Source of the DNA: an uncultured Clostridia bacterium
GTDB taxonomy: Bacteria; Bacillota; Clostridia; TANB77; CAG-508
Direction: 5' to 3'
Length of the DNA stretch: 64,000 nt
Assembly (NCBI GenBank): GCA_934130975.1
Contig: CAKOYU010000004.1
Location: 40,136 to 104,135 of the forward strand
The notes under the pieces were generated by a model. The model had not been told where the DNA came from, did no database searches, and saw only the letters and a list, made by a program, of their open reading frames with translations. Positions 1-8,258 of this stretch are shown piece after piece. The position numbers were made by a program, and so were the translations under genes. The stretch's first letter is position 1. Each line of letters begins with the position of its first letter.

Positions 1-1477
1 AAATTACATCATGTGCACTACCTTCTTGGATACTAACATTAGATACTAATGTTAATCTTGCTTTTTCATGTAATTCTGGAATTGTAATTGCACCACAGTT
101 ACACATTGTTGATTTTATTTTTGCAACTGTAATATCTAAATTATCTTTTAATGGTCCTGCATATGGAATGTAAGAATCAACTCCTTCTTCAAAAGAAAGT
201 TTTTTAGCTCCTCCCATATCATATCTTTGCCAGTTTCTAGCTCTATTTGAGCCTTCTCCCCAATACTCTTTTACATAGTTATTATTTATTTTTACAACTC
301 TTGTTGGACTTTCATCAAAACGTGCAAAGTAACGTCCCATCATTACAAAATCTGCTCCTAATGCTAATGCAATTGTTATATGATGATCATGTACTATTCC
401 ACCATCTGAACATATTGGAATATATACTCCTGTTTCTTCGAAATATTCATCACGTGCTTCTACTACATCTATTAAGGCACTTGCTTGTCCTCTACCAATT
501 CCTTTTGTTTCTCTTGTGATGCAGATTGATCCTCCACCTACACCAACTTTTATAAAGTCAGCTCCAGCTTCTGCTAAATATCTAAATCCTTCTTTGTCAA
601 CTACATTACCAGCACCTATTTTTACACTATCTCCATATTTTTCTCTAACATATTGAATAGTATTTTTTTGCCATATAGAGTACCCATCTGATGAATCCAT
701 ACAAAGTAAATCTACTCCAGCATCAACTAATGCAGGTATTCTTTCTTCATAATCTCTAGTATTTATTCCTGCTCCTACTATATATCTTTTATTTTCGTCT
801 AATAATGAGTTTGGATTATGTTTTCTTTCTTCATAATCTTTTCTAAATACTAAGAATTTTAAATTTCCTTCTTTTGATAAAATCGGAAGACATTCTTTTT
901 TCTTTTCCCAAATAATATCATTTGCTTCTGTTAAGCTTAAGCCTTCTTCAGCCCAAACAACTCTGTCTTTTGGTGTCATAAAATTATCTATTGGAGCATC
1001 TAAATTGTCTCTAGAAACTCTGTAATCTTTATCTGTTACTAATCCTAAAAATTTACCATTTGAAGTTCCATCTTCTGTAATCATTACAGTTGAATGACCT
1101 GTTTTTTCAACTAGTTCTATCACTTCTCTTAATGTTGTCCCACTTTTTACATTTGAATCACTTACTACAAATCCTGCTTTATGTTTTTTTACATGACGTA
1201 CCATTTCTGCTTGTGATTCTATTGATTGAGCACCAAATATAAATGCAATTCCACCTTCACGTGCTAATGCAATTCCCATTTCTTCTCCTGATACTGATTG
1301 CATTATTGCAGATACCATTGGAATATTTGCATAATATTTAGGTTCTTCTCCTTTTCTATATTTTACTATTGGTGTTTTTAATGATACATTTGATGGTATA
1401 CATCTTTCATCTGTTAAATTTGGTATTAATAAAAATTCATTAAATGTTCTTGAAACATCTTCAAATATTTTAGCCAT
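1..1477 (-). CDS. guaB: IMP dehydrogenase (3' end cut by window edge)
   Basis: Oxidises IMP to XMP with NAD+, the first committed step of GMP synthesis, in the cytosol. Translating the minus strand from the ATG at 1477 gives an open frame of about 492 residues running off the window, so only the last few residues are missing. A CBS-domain pair interrupts the TIM barrel at roughly residues 95-215. The catalytic loop reads GGGSICITRET, whose Cys is the IMP-attacking residue; the usual form is GxGSICTTR, so Ile replaces one Thr. The flap region ARNWQRYDMGG follows. The RBS GGAG lies in the last codons of the upstream phosphatase gene, so the two are probably translationally coupled. Confidence 0.95.
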   Translation of the reverse strand, partial: MAKIFEDVSRTFNEFLLIPNLTDERCIPSNVSLKTPIVKYRKGEEPKYYANIPMVSAIMQSVSGEEMGIALAREGGIAFIFGAQSIESQAEMVRHVKKHKAGFVVSDSNVKSGTTLREVIELVEKTGHSTVMITEDGTSNGKFLGLVTDKDYRVSRDNLDAPIDNFMTPKDRVVWAEEGLSLTEANDIIWEKKKECLPILSKEGNLKFLVFRKDYEERKHNPNSLLDENKRYIVGAGINTRDYEERIPALVDAGVDLLCMDSSDGYSIWQKNTIQYVREKYGDSVKIGAGNVVDKEGFRYLAEAGADFIKVGVGGGSICITRETKGIGRGQASALIDVVEARDEYFEETGVYIPICSDGGIVHDHHITIALALGADFVMMGRYFARFDESPTRVVKINNNYVKEYWGEGSNRARNWQRYDMGGAKKLSFEEGVDSYIPYAGPLKDNLDITVAKIKSTMCNCGAITIPELHEKARLTLVSNVSIQEGSAHDVI

Positions 1478-1480
1478 TTT

Positions 1481-2083
1481 TTATTCTCCTTTTTCTTTAT
1501 TTACTTTTTCTATTATATCATATATATGATACCAACTATAAGCTGTAACAACATTTGCTCCTAATATTTGCTTATTATATTGACAATCAAATTTTATAAC
1601 TTTAATCTTAGTAGAAATATTTTGTATATTACTTGGACTATCTTCTATCATTATATCTACATTATTTTCTATGCATTTTTGCAATTTTTCTTTATCTGTT
1701 GAAAATATTAATCTATCATACTTAATTTCATTTTTGTCTAACCATCTTTTAGTTAATTGTTGCATCTTTCCATAATATTCTTCTGGCATTCCACTTTCAT
1801 CTCTTGCCGTTATTATATATATTTTGTTTCCTTCTTGTCTTAATTTTTCTATTATTTCTTTAGAGTATTTTCTTGCATTACTTTTTACCACATATGGAAC
1901 TAAATATTTATTCCAAAATCTATCTGATTGTTCTTGTGTCCAATTAAAAGAATCTGTTTCATAATACTTACTAACATCTACTTCTATTGGCAATCCTTCT
2001 TCTACACACATTTTAGTTGCATAGTCTGTAACTTCTCTTTCCATATCTGTTAATACTCCATCTATGTCTATTCCTATGTTCAA
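1481..2083 (-). CDS. HAD-superfamily 5'-nucleotidase-like phosphatase (NT5C family)
   Basis: 200 residues. The N-terminal DIDGVLTD is HAD motif I (the first Asp is the nucleophile), ITARDES resembles motif II, and a late MIEDSPSN is the acidic motif. This matches the 5'(3')-deoxyribonucleotidase/NT5C-like family; substrate cannot be told from sequence. The start is a TTG at 2083 behind AGGAGG with 8 nt spacing; no ATG fits. It ends three bases before guaB, whose RBS it contains, so a role in purine nucleotide turnover is a reasonable inference. Confidence 0.75.
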   Translation of the reverse strand: MNIGIDIDGVLTDMEREVTDYATKMCVEEGLPIEVDVSKYYETDSFNWTQEQSDRFWNKYLVPYVVKSNARKYSKEIIEKLRQEGNKIYIITARDESGMPEEYYGKMQQLTKRWLDKNEIKYDRLIFSTDKEKLQKCIENNVDIMIEDSPSNIQNISTKIKVIKFDCQYNKQILGANVVTAYSWYHIYDIIEKVNKEKGE

Positions 2084-2117
2084 TTTTTCTTCCTCCTATT
2101 GTATTTTAAAACGCACA

Positions 2118-2162
2118 AGGAGACCTCACTTTAAAATATTAAATTTTAAAGTAAGACCTCCT
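2118..2162 (-). other. Long stem-loop between rplT and the phosphatase gene
   Basis: Arms at 2118-2137 and 2143-2162 are inverted repeats of about 20 bp with two to three mismatches and a 5-nt loop. There is no T-run after it, so it is not a classical terminator. It could stabilise or process the infC-rpmI-rplT transcript, or hold back read-through into the phosphatase and guaB. Confidence 0.6.
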
Positions 2163-2169
2163 AATATAT

Positions 2170-2520
2170 TTATGCATTTTTTGCAATTTCAGCGATTTCT
2201 GTAAATGCTTTTGGATCATTTACAGCAACTTCTGCTAACATTTTTCTGTTTATTGTAACATTAGCTTTCTTTAATCCTGCGATTAATTTACTATATGTTG
2301 TTCCATTCATTCTTGCAGCAGCATTTATTCTTGCTATCCACAATTTTCTGAAATTACTCTTTTTATCTTTTCTTCCAACATAAGCATATGCTAATGATTT
2401 TAATACTGCTTGATTAGCATTTCTAAATCTATAGTGTTTTGCACCATAATATCCTTTTGCTTGTTTTAATACTTTTTTATGTCTTGCTCTTGTTGTTCTT
2501 GCTGATTTTACTCTTGCCAT
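2170..2520 (-). CDS. rplT: 50S ribosomal protein L20
   Basis: 116 residues, full length. N-terminus MARVKSARTTRARHKKVLKQ and the YAYVGRKDKK and LWIARINAA segments are L20 signatures. It binds 23S rRNA early in 50S assembly and in Firmicutes also represses its own operon by binding the leader. Last gene of infC-rpmI-rplT, 25 bp after rpmI, RBS GAGGAGGG. Confidence 0.98.
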   Translation of the reverse strand: MARVKSARTTRARHKKVLKQAKGYYGAKHYRFRNANQAVLKSLAYAYVGRKDKKSNFRKLWIARINAAARMNGTTYSKLIAGLKKANVTINRKMLAEVAVNDPKAFTEIAEIAKNA

Positions 2521-2545
2521 TTATTTTCCCTCCTCAAATTACTTT

Positions 2546-2749
2546 CTAGTTACCATATGGTAATAATTTTTTAATTGTATTTTCGCATGTTTTATCTGCA
2601 TATGCTCCTGGGCGTCTGCTTGATAATTTTTGTCTTTTTGTTTTATTTGCTAATAAATGTCTTCTATTAGCTGTTGTTCTTTTTACTTTTCCTGTTGCTG
2701 TTAAAGAATATCTTTTCTTTGCAGCTTTGTTTGTTTTTAATTTTGGCAT
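2546..2749 (-). CDS. rpmI: 50S ribosomal protein L35
   Basis: 67 residues, typical length. MPKLKTNKAAKKR and the TANRRHLLANKTKRQKR-like core identify L35. Middle gene of the infC operon with RBS AAAGGAGCG. Confidence 0.97.
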   Translation of the reverse strand: MPKLKTNKAAKKRYSLTATGKVKRTTANRRHLLANKTKRQKLSSRRPGAYADKTCENTIKKLLPYGN

Positions 2750-2795
2750 AGCGTTTTCGCTCCTTTCAATTGTTTGTTAATATATTTTAAGCCTT

Positions 2796-3308
2796 TTAGT
2801 TGGCTTTTTTAGCTAGTATAATGAACATGTTCTTTCCTTCTAATTTTGGTTTTCTTTCTACTACAGAAATATCTTCTAGATTTTCTATAAATTGATTTAA
2901 AACTTGTTCTCCTAATTTTGTGTTATTTAACTCTCTTCCTCTGAAACGTACTGTTATTTTTACTTTGTTTCCATCTTCTAAGAATTTTCTTGCATTTTTA
3001 GCTTTAAATCCAAAGTCATGTTCTTCGATATTTGGAGTTATTCTTAATTCCTTAGTTTCTTGTGTTCTTTGTTTTTTCTTAGCTTCTTTTTCTTTTTTAG
3101 CTTGTTCAAACTTGTATTTTCCATAATTCATTATTTTGCACACTGGCACTTGTGAATTTGGTGATACTAATACTAAATCTAATTTTTTTTCTGTTGATAG
3201 TTCTAGTGCTCTTGCTAATGGAACTATTCCTAATTTTTCTCCAGTTTCACTTATTAATTGTACTTCCTTTGCACGTATTTGACCATTTGTAGGTAATTCT
3301 TGTTTTAT
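2796..3308 (-). CDS. infC: Translation initiation factor IF-3, probable AUA start
   Basis: IF-3 binds the 30S subunit and proofreads the start codon. Full-length: N-domain beginning KQELPTNGQIRAKEVQLI, linker and C-domain with KITVRFRGRE. The longest reading starts at a GTG at 3317, but AGGAGG abuts that codon, too close to work. From the same AGGAGG the in-frame ATA at 3308 lies 8 nt downstream, and starting there gives the conserved IF-3 beginning. Non-AUG starts (AUU, AUA, AUC) on infC are well known and serve autoregulation because IF-3 itself rejects them. First gene of infC-rpmI-rplT. Confidence 0.9.
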   Translation of the reverse strand: MKQELPTNGQIRAKEVQLISETGEKLGIVPLARALELSTEKKLDLVLVSPNSQVPVCKIMNYGKYKFEQAKKEKEAKKKQRTQETKELRITPNIEEHDFGFKAKNARKFLEDGNKVKITVRFRGRELNNTKLGEQVLNQFIENLEDISVVERKPKLEGKNMFIILAKKAN

Positions 3309-3317
3309 ATAAAACAC

Positions 3318-3479
3318 CTCCTAATTTTTAAATGGTAATTTTTTATAAAAATAAAAAAATTGACCTTGTTACAAGTCAATTCCACACAATTATAGATATA
3401 TTATTGCTAAATAAAATCTAAATTTCTAACCTTTTTCCACAAAGATAAGGTGAGAAGTGGATAACTTCTTCTTGTAACG
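3318..3479 (-). promoter_or_regulatory. L20-type leader with attenuator of the infC operon
   Basis: About 160 nt of untranslated leader. Near its 3' end is an intrinsic terminator (3352-3379, stem TTGAC/GTCAA followed by seven Ts on the minus strand). An 8-nt segment near the 5' end (3471-3478, GTTACAAG in the RNA) is exactly complementary to CTTGTAAC inside the terminator (3368-3375), so two mutually exclusive folds are possible. This is the architecture of the Firmicutes L20 leader; the assignment is by position and structure, not a covariance search. Confidence 0.75.
3352..3379 (-). terminator. Conditional terminator in infC leader
   Basis: Stem 3360-3379 with near-perfect pairing and a T-run at 3353-3359 on the minus strand, upstream of infC. 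Confidence 0.75.
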
Positions 3480-3485
3480 AATATT

Positions 3486-3514
3486 ATTATACAATGTCTG
3501 GGTATTTTTGTCAA
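3486..3514 (-). promoter_or_regulatory. Sigma-A promoter of infC operon
   Basis: Perfect consensus on the minus strand: TTGACA (3509-3514), 17-bp spacer, TATAAT (3486-3491). Predicted start near 3479. Confidence 0.9.
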
Positions 3515-3556
3515 TACTTTTTATCAAAATATTTTTCATTTTTTTTACATTTTCCC

Positions 3557-3585
3557 TTGAATTTATTTCTATTTTGTTATAGTAT
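3557..3585 (+). promoter_or_regulatory. Probable promoter of the DUF4912 gene
   Basis: TTGAAT at 3557-3562 and TATAGT/TAGTAT at 3578-3585 (15-17 bp spacing), 40 bp before the start codon. Weak consensus. Confidence 0.45.
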
Positions 3586-3621
3586 ATAGGAAATAATGTC
3601 TTTTACATAGGAGGATTAAAA

Positions 3622-4536
3622 ATGCCAGCAAAAACAAAAGAAACAAATGAAAAAAAAGTAACTAAAAAGACGGCAAAAAAGACCACTGCCAAAAGCAGTT
3701 TAAATAAATCTAAAGTATCAGCAAAAAAAGCTGTTAAAACATCCAAAAAAACTACAACGAAAAAAAATGCAACCACAAAAAGCAAAAATAATTTAATTAA
3801 AAAAACATCAAAAACAAAAAGTAAAGTAAAAACATCTCCCAAAAAAGTTGCAAATAAAAAACAGCCTATTAATATTGTTGAATTTTACGATTTACCATAT
3901 AGATATAACGAAACAATAGTAAAAATACTTTATCAAACACCTAACACCCTATTTGTATATTGGGATATAGCTGATTCTGATAGAGAAAATTATATAAAAC
4001 AATATGGAGAAAATTTCTTTAATATAACAAGACCAGTATTAATAATTCACAATGATACAATGCACTATAATTTTGAAATCCCAATCAATGATTTTGCAAA
4101 CAGTTGGTATTTACATATAAATGATAGTAAATGTGATTATAGAGTTGAACTTGGTAGACGCCCTAACTATTATAATAAAGAAGCAACAAAAGAAATTGAA
4201 GAAAAAATAAAAACAGATTACATATATGTTTCAACATCAAATGAAATCGAATCACCAAATGATCATGTATTATTTAGTACAAACGAAAATAATACAATAA
4301 AAATTAGAAACGTAAAAAATTCTAATGAAAAATCAATCTCATTATTTGAAATAGTAAAACACTTACCTGCAATGAAACGAGTTCAAAACATTCCATATAT
4401 AAAAGAAGAATTATTAAAAGATATATATTCTGGAATTTATGAAACAGAAGACCTTTCTATTTTTGAAAAAATCAAAAACAATCCATCTTCTGGTGGAAAT
4501 CCATCATCAGGAAGTATGTCATCTAGATTTATTTAA
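3622..4536 (+). CDS. DUF4912 domain protein with lysine-rich N-terminus
   Basis: 304 residues. The first ~85 are a disordered Lys/Thr/Ser/Ala tail reminiscent of nucleic-acid or polyanion binding. Residues ~88-190 (NIVEFYDLPYRYNET ... LFVYWDIADSDRENY) match DUF4912, a domain of unknown function that in Firmicutes often accompanies GH57/DUF1957 enzymes, as it does here (the branching enzyme follows 100 bp later). Residues ~190-290 are unrecognised; the C-end is Gly/Ser-rich. RBS AGGAGG. A glycogen-associated role is inferred from neighbourhood only. Confidence 0.8.
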   Translation: MPAKTKETNEKKVTKKTAKKTTAKSSLNKSKVSAKKAVKTSKKTTTKKNATTKSKNNLIKKTSKTKSKVKTSPKKVANKKQPINIVEFYDLPYRYNETIVKILYQTPNTLFVYWDIADSDRENYIKQYGENFFNITRPVLIIHNDTMHYNFEIPINDFANSWYLHINDSKCDYRVELGRRPNYYNKEATKEIEEKIKTDYIYVSTSNEIESPNDHVLFSTNENNTIKIRNVKNSNEKSISLFEIVKHLPAMKRVQNIPYIKEELLKDIYSGIYETEDLSIFEKIKNNPSSGGNPSSGSMSSRFI

Positions 4537-4543
4537 AACAATT

Positions 4544-4574
4544 GTCGTAGGCGAACTTACCTACGGCTTTTATT
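4544..4574 (+). terminator. Hairpin after the DUF4912 gene
   Basis: CGTAGG (4546-4551) pairs with CCTACG (4560-4565), followed by GCTTTTATT. Short T-run, so possibly a leaky terminator before the GH57 gene. Confidence 0.5.
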
Positions 4575-4636
4575 ACATAAAAAGTGCACAAAACAGAACC
4601 GGTCCCAAATGTACCAAATAAAAAAGGAGAAAAAAA

Positions 4637-6229
4637 ATGCAAAAAAAAGGATATGTAAGTTTCGTATTACACGCACATCTTCCATTTATTCATCATCCAG
4701 AAAGTGATGATTATCTTGAAGAATCTTGGTTATATGAAGCAATTTCTGAAACATATATACCATTATTACAAAATTATCAAAAACTAGTTGATGAAGGAGT
4801 CAATTTTAGAATAACAATGTCACTTACCCCTACTCTACTTTCTATGTTTGATAATAAATTATTACAACAAAAATATATTCATTACTTAGAAAAATTAATA
4901 GAACTTTCTGAAAAAGAAATTGAACGTACAAAAGATAATGAAAGAGTTAATAGACTTTCTCATTATTACTATGATAGATATTCTAATGATTTACATCTTT
5001 TTAGAGATGTATGGAAATGTAATATCATTGAACAATTTAAACATTTTCAAGATATTGGAGTATTAGAAATCATCACTTGTGGCGCAACTCATGGCTACTT
5101 CCCTATTTTATATGTTAATGAAGAAGCTATTAGAGCTCAAATCGCTGTAGGTGTTCAAACTTATGAAAGATTTTTTGGAAGAAAACCTCGTGGTATCTGG
5201 TTACCTGAATGTGGTTATGTTCCAGAAGCTGATAAATATCTTAAAGAATTTGGAATTGAATATGCAATAGTAGAATCTCATGGTATTTTATATGCTGACC
5301 CTACACCTATTTATGGAACTTGTGCCCCTATTGTGTCACCTAATGGATTAGTTTGTTTTGGACGTGATATGACTTCTTCTCAACAAGTTTGGAGTTCTAT
5401 TGATGGATATCCAGGTGATTATAATTATAGAGAATTTTATAGAGATATTGGTTATGAAGCTGATTATGATTATATCAAACCTTATATTGCTCACAATGGT
5501 GTTCGTGTTCATACAGGTATAAAATATCATAGAATTACTGGAAAAACTGAACAAAAAGATTATTATGACGTTCAATGGGCTCATGATTCTGCAGAAAGAC
5601 AAGCAGGTCATTTTATGAATTCTCGTACTGATCAAATTAACAATGTTGCAGACTATATGGATAAGCCTCCAATTATCTTATGCCCTTATGATGCTGAATT
5701 ATATGGACATTGGTGGTATGAAGGTCCTTATTGGTTATATATTTTATTTAAAAAAATTTATTATGATGAATGCAATTTTGAACTAATTACTCCTTCTGAA
5801 TATATTGATAAATATCCAGAAATTCAAGTTAGTACACCTTGTAGATCAAGTTGGGGTGCTAATGGCTATAGTGGTGTTTGGTTAAACCCTACTAATGACT
5901 ACGTTCATCGTCATTTACACAAAGCTGCTGATAGAATGATTGAACTTGCAACTACCTACCCTAATCTTGAAGATGGTATTATTAAAGAAGCTCTTAATCA
6001 AGCTGCTCGTGAATTACTTTTAGCTCAAACAAGTTGTTGGCTATTTATTATTACTAATGGTACTATGGTTGATTATGCAAAGAAACGTATTCAAACTTAT
6101 ATTGGCCGTTTCACAAAATTGTATTATCAAATTAAGAAAAACAAAATCGATGAAGATTTCTTAAATGATATTCAGATTAAAGATTGTGTTTTCCCTGATA
6201 TTGATTATAATATTTATCATAAATTATAA
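4637..6229 (+). CDS. GH57 1,4-alpha-glucan branching enzyme (DUF1957)
   Basis: 530 residues, usual size for the family. Makes alpha-1,6 branches in glycogen by a retaining transfer. Visible GH57 motifs: HAHLP at residues 12-16, WLPECGY near residue 190 (its Glu is the family nucleophile) and PYDAELYGHWWYEGP near 350 (its Asp is the acid/base). The C-terminal helical DUF1957 region includes a Trp-rich NGYSGVWLNP. RBS AAGGAG, 8 nt from ATG. Works with the phosphorylase (23-25.7 kb) and debranching enzyme (30-32 kb); no GH13 GlgB is in the window. Confidence 0.9.
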   Translation: MQKKGYVSFVLHAHLPFIHHPESDDYLEESWLYEAISETYIPLLQNYQKLVDEGVNFRITMSLTPTLLSMFDNKLLQQKYIHYLEKLIELSEKEIERTKDNERVNRLSHYYYDRYSNDLHLFRDVWKCNIIEQFKHFQDIGVLEIITCGATHGYFPILYVNEEAIRAQIAVGVQTYERFFGRKPRGIWLPECGYVPEADKYLKEFGIEYAIVESHGILYADPTPIYGTCAPIVSPNGLVCFGRDMTSSQQVWSSIDGYPGDYNYREFYRDIGYEADYDYIKPYIAHNGVRVHTGIKYHRITGKTEQKDYYDVQWAHDSAERQAGHFMNSRTDQINNVADYMDKPPIILCPYDAELYGHWWYEGPYWLYILFKKIYYDECNFELITPSEYIDKYPEIQVSTPCRSSWGANGYSGVWLNPTNDYVHRHLHKAADRMIELATTYPNLEDGIIKEALNQAARELLLAQTSCWLFIITNGTMVDYAKKRIQTYIGRFTKLYYQIKKNKIDEDFLNDIQIKDCVFPDIDYNIYHKL

Positions 6230-6231
6230 AA

Positions 6232-6277
6232 AATAAAAGAAAATTATTATTGAAATAATTTTCTTTTATTTTTTCTT
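6232..6277. terminator. Bidirectional terminator between GH57 gene and toxin
   Basis: AAAAGAAAATTATT and its complement flank a 4-nt loop, with A/T runs on both sides; it serves the convergent GH57 and toxin genes and overlaps the toxin stop codon. Confidence 0.8.
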
Positions 6278-6573
6278 TGATTATAAATATGTAAAATATA
6301 AACTTCTCGATTTTCTAAATTAACTCTATAGATTATAACATAATTTTTGACTATAAATTTTCGATATTCTAAATTTTTCCTTTTTAATAGTATTTCAAAC
6401 GCCAATGGGTACTGCTTTATAATATTTATCTTTTCAGTTATTAAATTAATTAGCTTTATTGCTATATTAGGTTCTTTCAGTTCATAGCATATATATTCAT
6501 AAATATTTCGTAATTCTCTTTTAAACGATTCTGTCTGTTTAATGCTGTAATTGTATTCCGTATTCTTGTTCAA
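6247..6573 (-). CDS. RelE/ParE-family toxin
   Basis: 108 residues with the RelE/ParE layout: two N-terminal helices (FKRELRNIYEYICYEL), then strands including YRKFIVKNYVIIYRV and VYILHIYNQRKN. Lies downstream of and overlaps the antitoxin gene by 35 bp, the normal type II arrangement. Whether it is an mRNA interferase (RelE-like) or a gyrase poison (ParE-like) is not decidable here. Confidence 0.8.
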   Translation of the reverse strand: MNKNTEYNYSIKQTESFKRELRNIYEYICYELKEPNIAIKLINLITEKINIIKQYPLAFEILLKRKNLEYRKFIVKNYVIIYRVNLENREVYILHIYNQRKNKRKLFQ

Positions 6574-6775
6574 ATTCAGTTATCAACTCCTCCCAAGTCC
6601 CTTCTTTTTTATTTTTTATATCTTCTTCCGCATTAGAAATAGCCTTTCTAAAATCCAATCTAGCTTTTTCATTAACAAAAACCATATTCCACTCTTTATC
6701 ATACACTTTATTCTTTTTAGCCTTTTTAAATTTTTTTGTAGTAAATAGACTATTAAACGAATTTAATTTCAACAT
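6539..6775 (-). CDS. Type II antitoxin, partner of the RelE/ParE toxin
   Basis: About 78 residues from ATG 6775, chosen because AAGGTGGTG precedes it; the longer frame begins upstream of this RBS. Basic N-terminus, acidic C-terminal half (NAEEDIKNKKEGTWEELITEFEQEYG), the typical toxin-wrapping tail. No named DNA-binding fold is evident. Would be expected to repress its own promoter with the toxin. Confidence 0.7.
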   Translation of the reverse strand: MLKLNSFNSLFTTKKFKKAKKNKVYDKEWNMVFVNEKARLDFRKAISNAEEDIKNKKEGTWEELITEFEQEYGIQLQH

Positions 6776-6795
6776 TTTTTCACCACCTTGTAATA

Positions 6796-6824
6796 ATTTT
6801 ATACTACAGTTAAGCATATGTCAA
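6796..6824 (-). promoter_or_regulatory. Promoter of the toxin-antitoxin operon
   Basis: TTGACA (6819-6824), 17-bp spacer, TAAAAT (6796-6801) on the minus strand; 21 bp from the antitoxin start. Confidence 0.8.
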
Positions 6825-6996
6825 TATTTTCGCATTGATTTGTTTTAGTTTTCTTCGACACTTTTCTACAAATTTATTATTAATTATTTATATTATATAC
6901 AAGTTTCATTTTTTTATTTTTCAGAATATTATATCCTAGCATTGTATAGAATTTTAATTTTAGCAAATACTATACAAAACGAAGAAGGAGCTATTT

Positions 6997-7854
6997 ATGA
7001 GTTCACTATGTATAAAAACAAATAATAAAAATATATTAGAATATTTACAAAATGAATTTTCATGTTTTAATATGTTAAATACATTTTATTCTAAAAAAGA
7101 ATTCAAAAACTATAAAAATATGATAATACATTATACAGGAATAGACAAAGAACTTTTTTATACTAAACTTGCGACAATATTATCTTATTTAGTAATTGAT
7201 TATTTTGAAACAAATATAATAAAACAAATATTGTATTCAAATTACTTTTATTTTGAAGAATCAGAATTTAACACTATATTAAAATTATGCGAAGAAAATT
7301 TATATGATTCTAGTGAATTCTCTTTACCAAATCGTCAGCTTTTATTATTTGACATTTTTTATGAATATATTTCAAACCATCATTCTATAGTATTATCTGG
7401 CTTTATAAACTTTAGACTTAGTAAATATAAAAAGTTAATCGAAGAGTTAGTAGATTTATCTGTTAATGAATTTATTATAGAACGAGAATATTTAGAATTC
7501 ATATCACTTTTAAAATTGTATATAAATTCTCAACCATCATCAGATACAATAATTCATGTTATCTCTTTTGAAAACAAAATCTTACTATTAGATGATACTA
7601 TGAAAAAAATATCCATAGATAAAAACTCTTTAAAAGCTAAATATTTGTCAGATGTATCTTTTTCAACTAATGACTATATATTAAATACATTATTAACTTT
7701 ATTACCAAAGAAAATTCATTTACACATTATTTCTGCTTCTGGTAATTCTGAATTTTTAAATACTTTACAACTTATTTTTGAAAATCGTATTGACATTTGC
7801 TATGATTGCAATATTTGCAGTATGTATAAGAAAATTAATATAAAAAACAATTAG
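6997..7854 (+). CDS. ytxC: Sporulation protein YtxC
   Basis: 285 residues. The central FINFRLSKYKKLIEELVD, NEFIIEREYLEFISLLK and the C-terminal pattern of LTLLPKKIHLHII followed by ENRIDICYDCNICS (Cys pair) match the YtxC family, conserved in spore formers and of unknown molecular function. In Bacillus ytxC sits near thrS-infC-rpmI-rplT; here it is 3.5 kb from infC and thrS is absent. RBS AAGGAG. An inverted repeat TTGTATAG/CTATACAA (about 6944-6976) lies just upstream and may be an operator. Confidence 0.85.
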   Translation: MSSLCIKTNNKNILEYLQNEFSCFNMLNTFYSKKEFKNYKNMIIHYTGIDKELFYTKLATILSYLVIDYFETNIIKQILYSNYFYFEESEFNTILKLCEENLYDSSEFSLPNRQLLLFDIFYEYISNHHSIVLSGFINFRLSKYKKLIEELVDLSVNEFIIEREYLEFISLLKLYINSQPSSDTIIHVISFENKILLLDDTMKKISIDKNSLKAKYLSDVSFSTNDYILNTLLTLLPKKIHLHIISASGNSEFLNTLQLIFENRIDICYDCNICSMYKKINIKNN

Positions 7855-7883
7855 TTGTTTATATACTATTTATTTTCCAAAAG

Positions 7884-7912
7884 AAAAAACCCTATTTTTT
7901 AGGGTTTTTTCT
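7884..7912 (+). terminator. Terminator of ytxC
   Basis: AAAAAACCCTA / TAGGGTTTTTT hairpin with T-run. It overlaps the end of the convergent small membrane-protein gene and should work in both directions. Confidence 0.85.
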
Positions 7913-8140
7913 ATGAGTTCTAAAGCTCTTTATCTTGTCGTTTAAGACTAAGATAAAGAAATATAATATAATTTCTCCTACAAAAACTAGTATTGATACT
8001 ATTATTTGTAGGAGGAATGAAAGCAAATCGTTCTTACATTCAATAAGTTCGATTGCAACATTTCCTCCTAGAACAGCAATCGCAAATATCGCTATTCCAA
8101 TAATTGTATCTAGGTTATCTGTTTTCTTTCTTTTACTCAT
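7892..8140 (-). CDS. Small two-helix membrane protein, unknown function
   Basis: 82 residues: basic N-terminus, membrane helices at about 12-32 and 38-66, basic C-tail (KIKSFRTHRKNPKK). RBS GAGAGAGG 4-5 nt before ATG. No family recognised. A short hairpin (TCCAGC/GCTGGA, ~8156-8171) lies just upstream of the RBS. Confidence 0.6.
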   Translation of the reverse strand: MSKRKKTDNLDTIIGIAIFAIAVLGGNVAIELIECKNDLLSFLLQIIVSILVFVGEIILYFFILVLNDKIKSFRTHRKNPKK

Positions 8141-8258
8141 AATTTCCTCTCTTTCTCCAGCCTTTGCTGGAAATCATGTTGTCTTGTTTTCTTGATGTAA
8201 GAAGAGAGAACAGTGTACAAAAATTTTTTGTTTGCATCCTTTATATTTTTATTTATAT

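Noticed and set aside
4439..4621. Open frame overlapping the 3' end of the DUF4912 gene
   Set aside because: Out-of-frame overlap through the terminator hairpin; no RBS.
8150..8175. Possible riboswitch hairpin before the 82-residue membrane protein
   Set aside because: Only a 6-bp stem; no recognised riboswitch core was visible.
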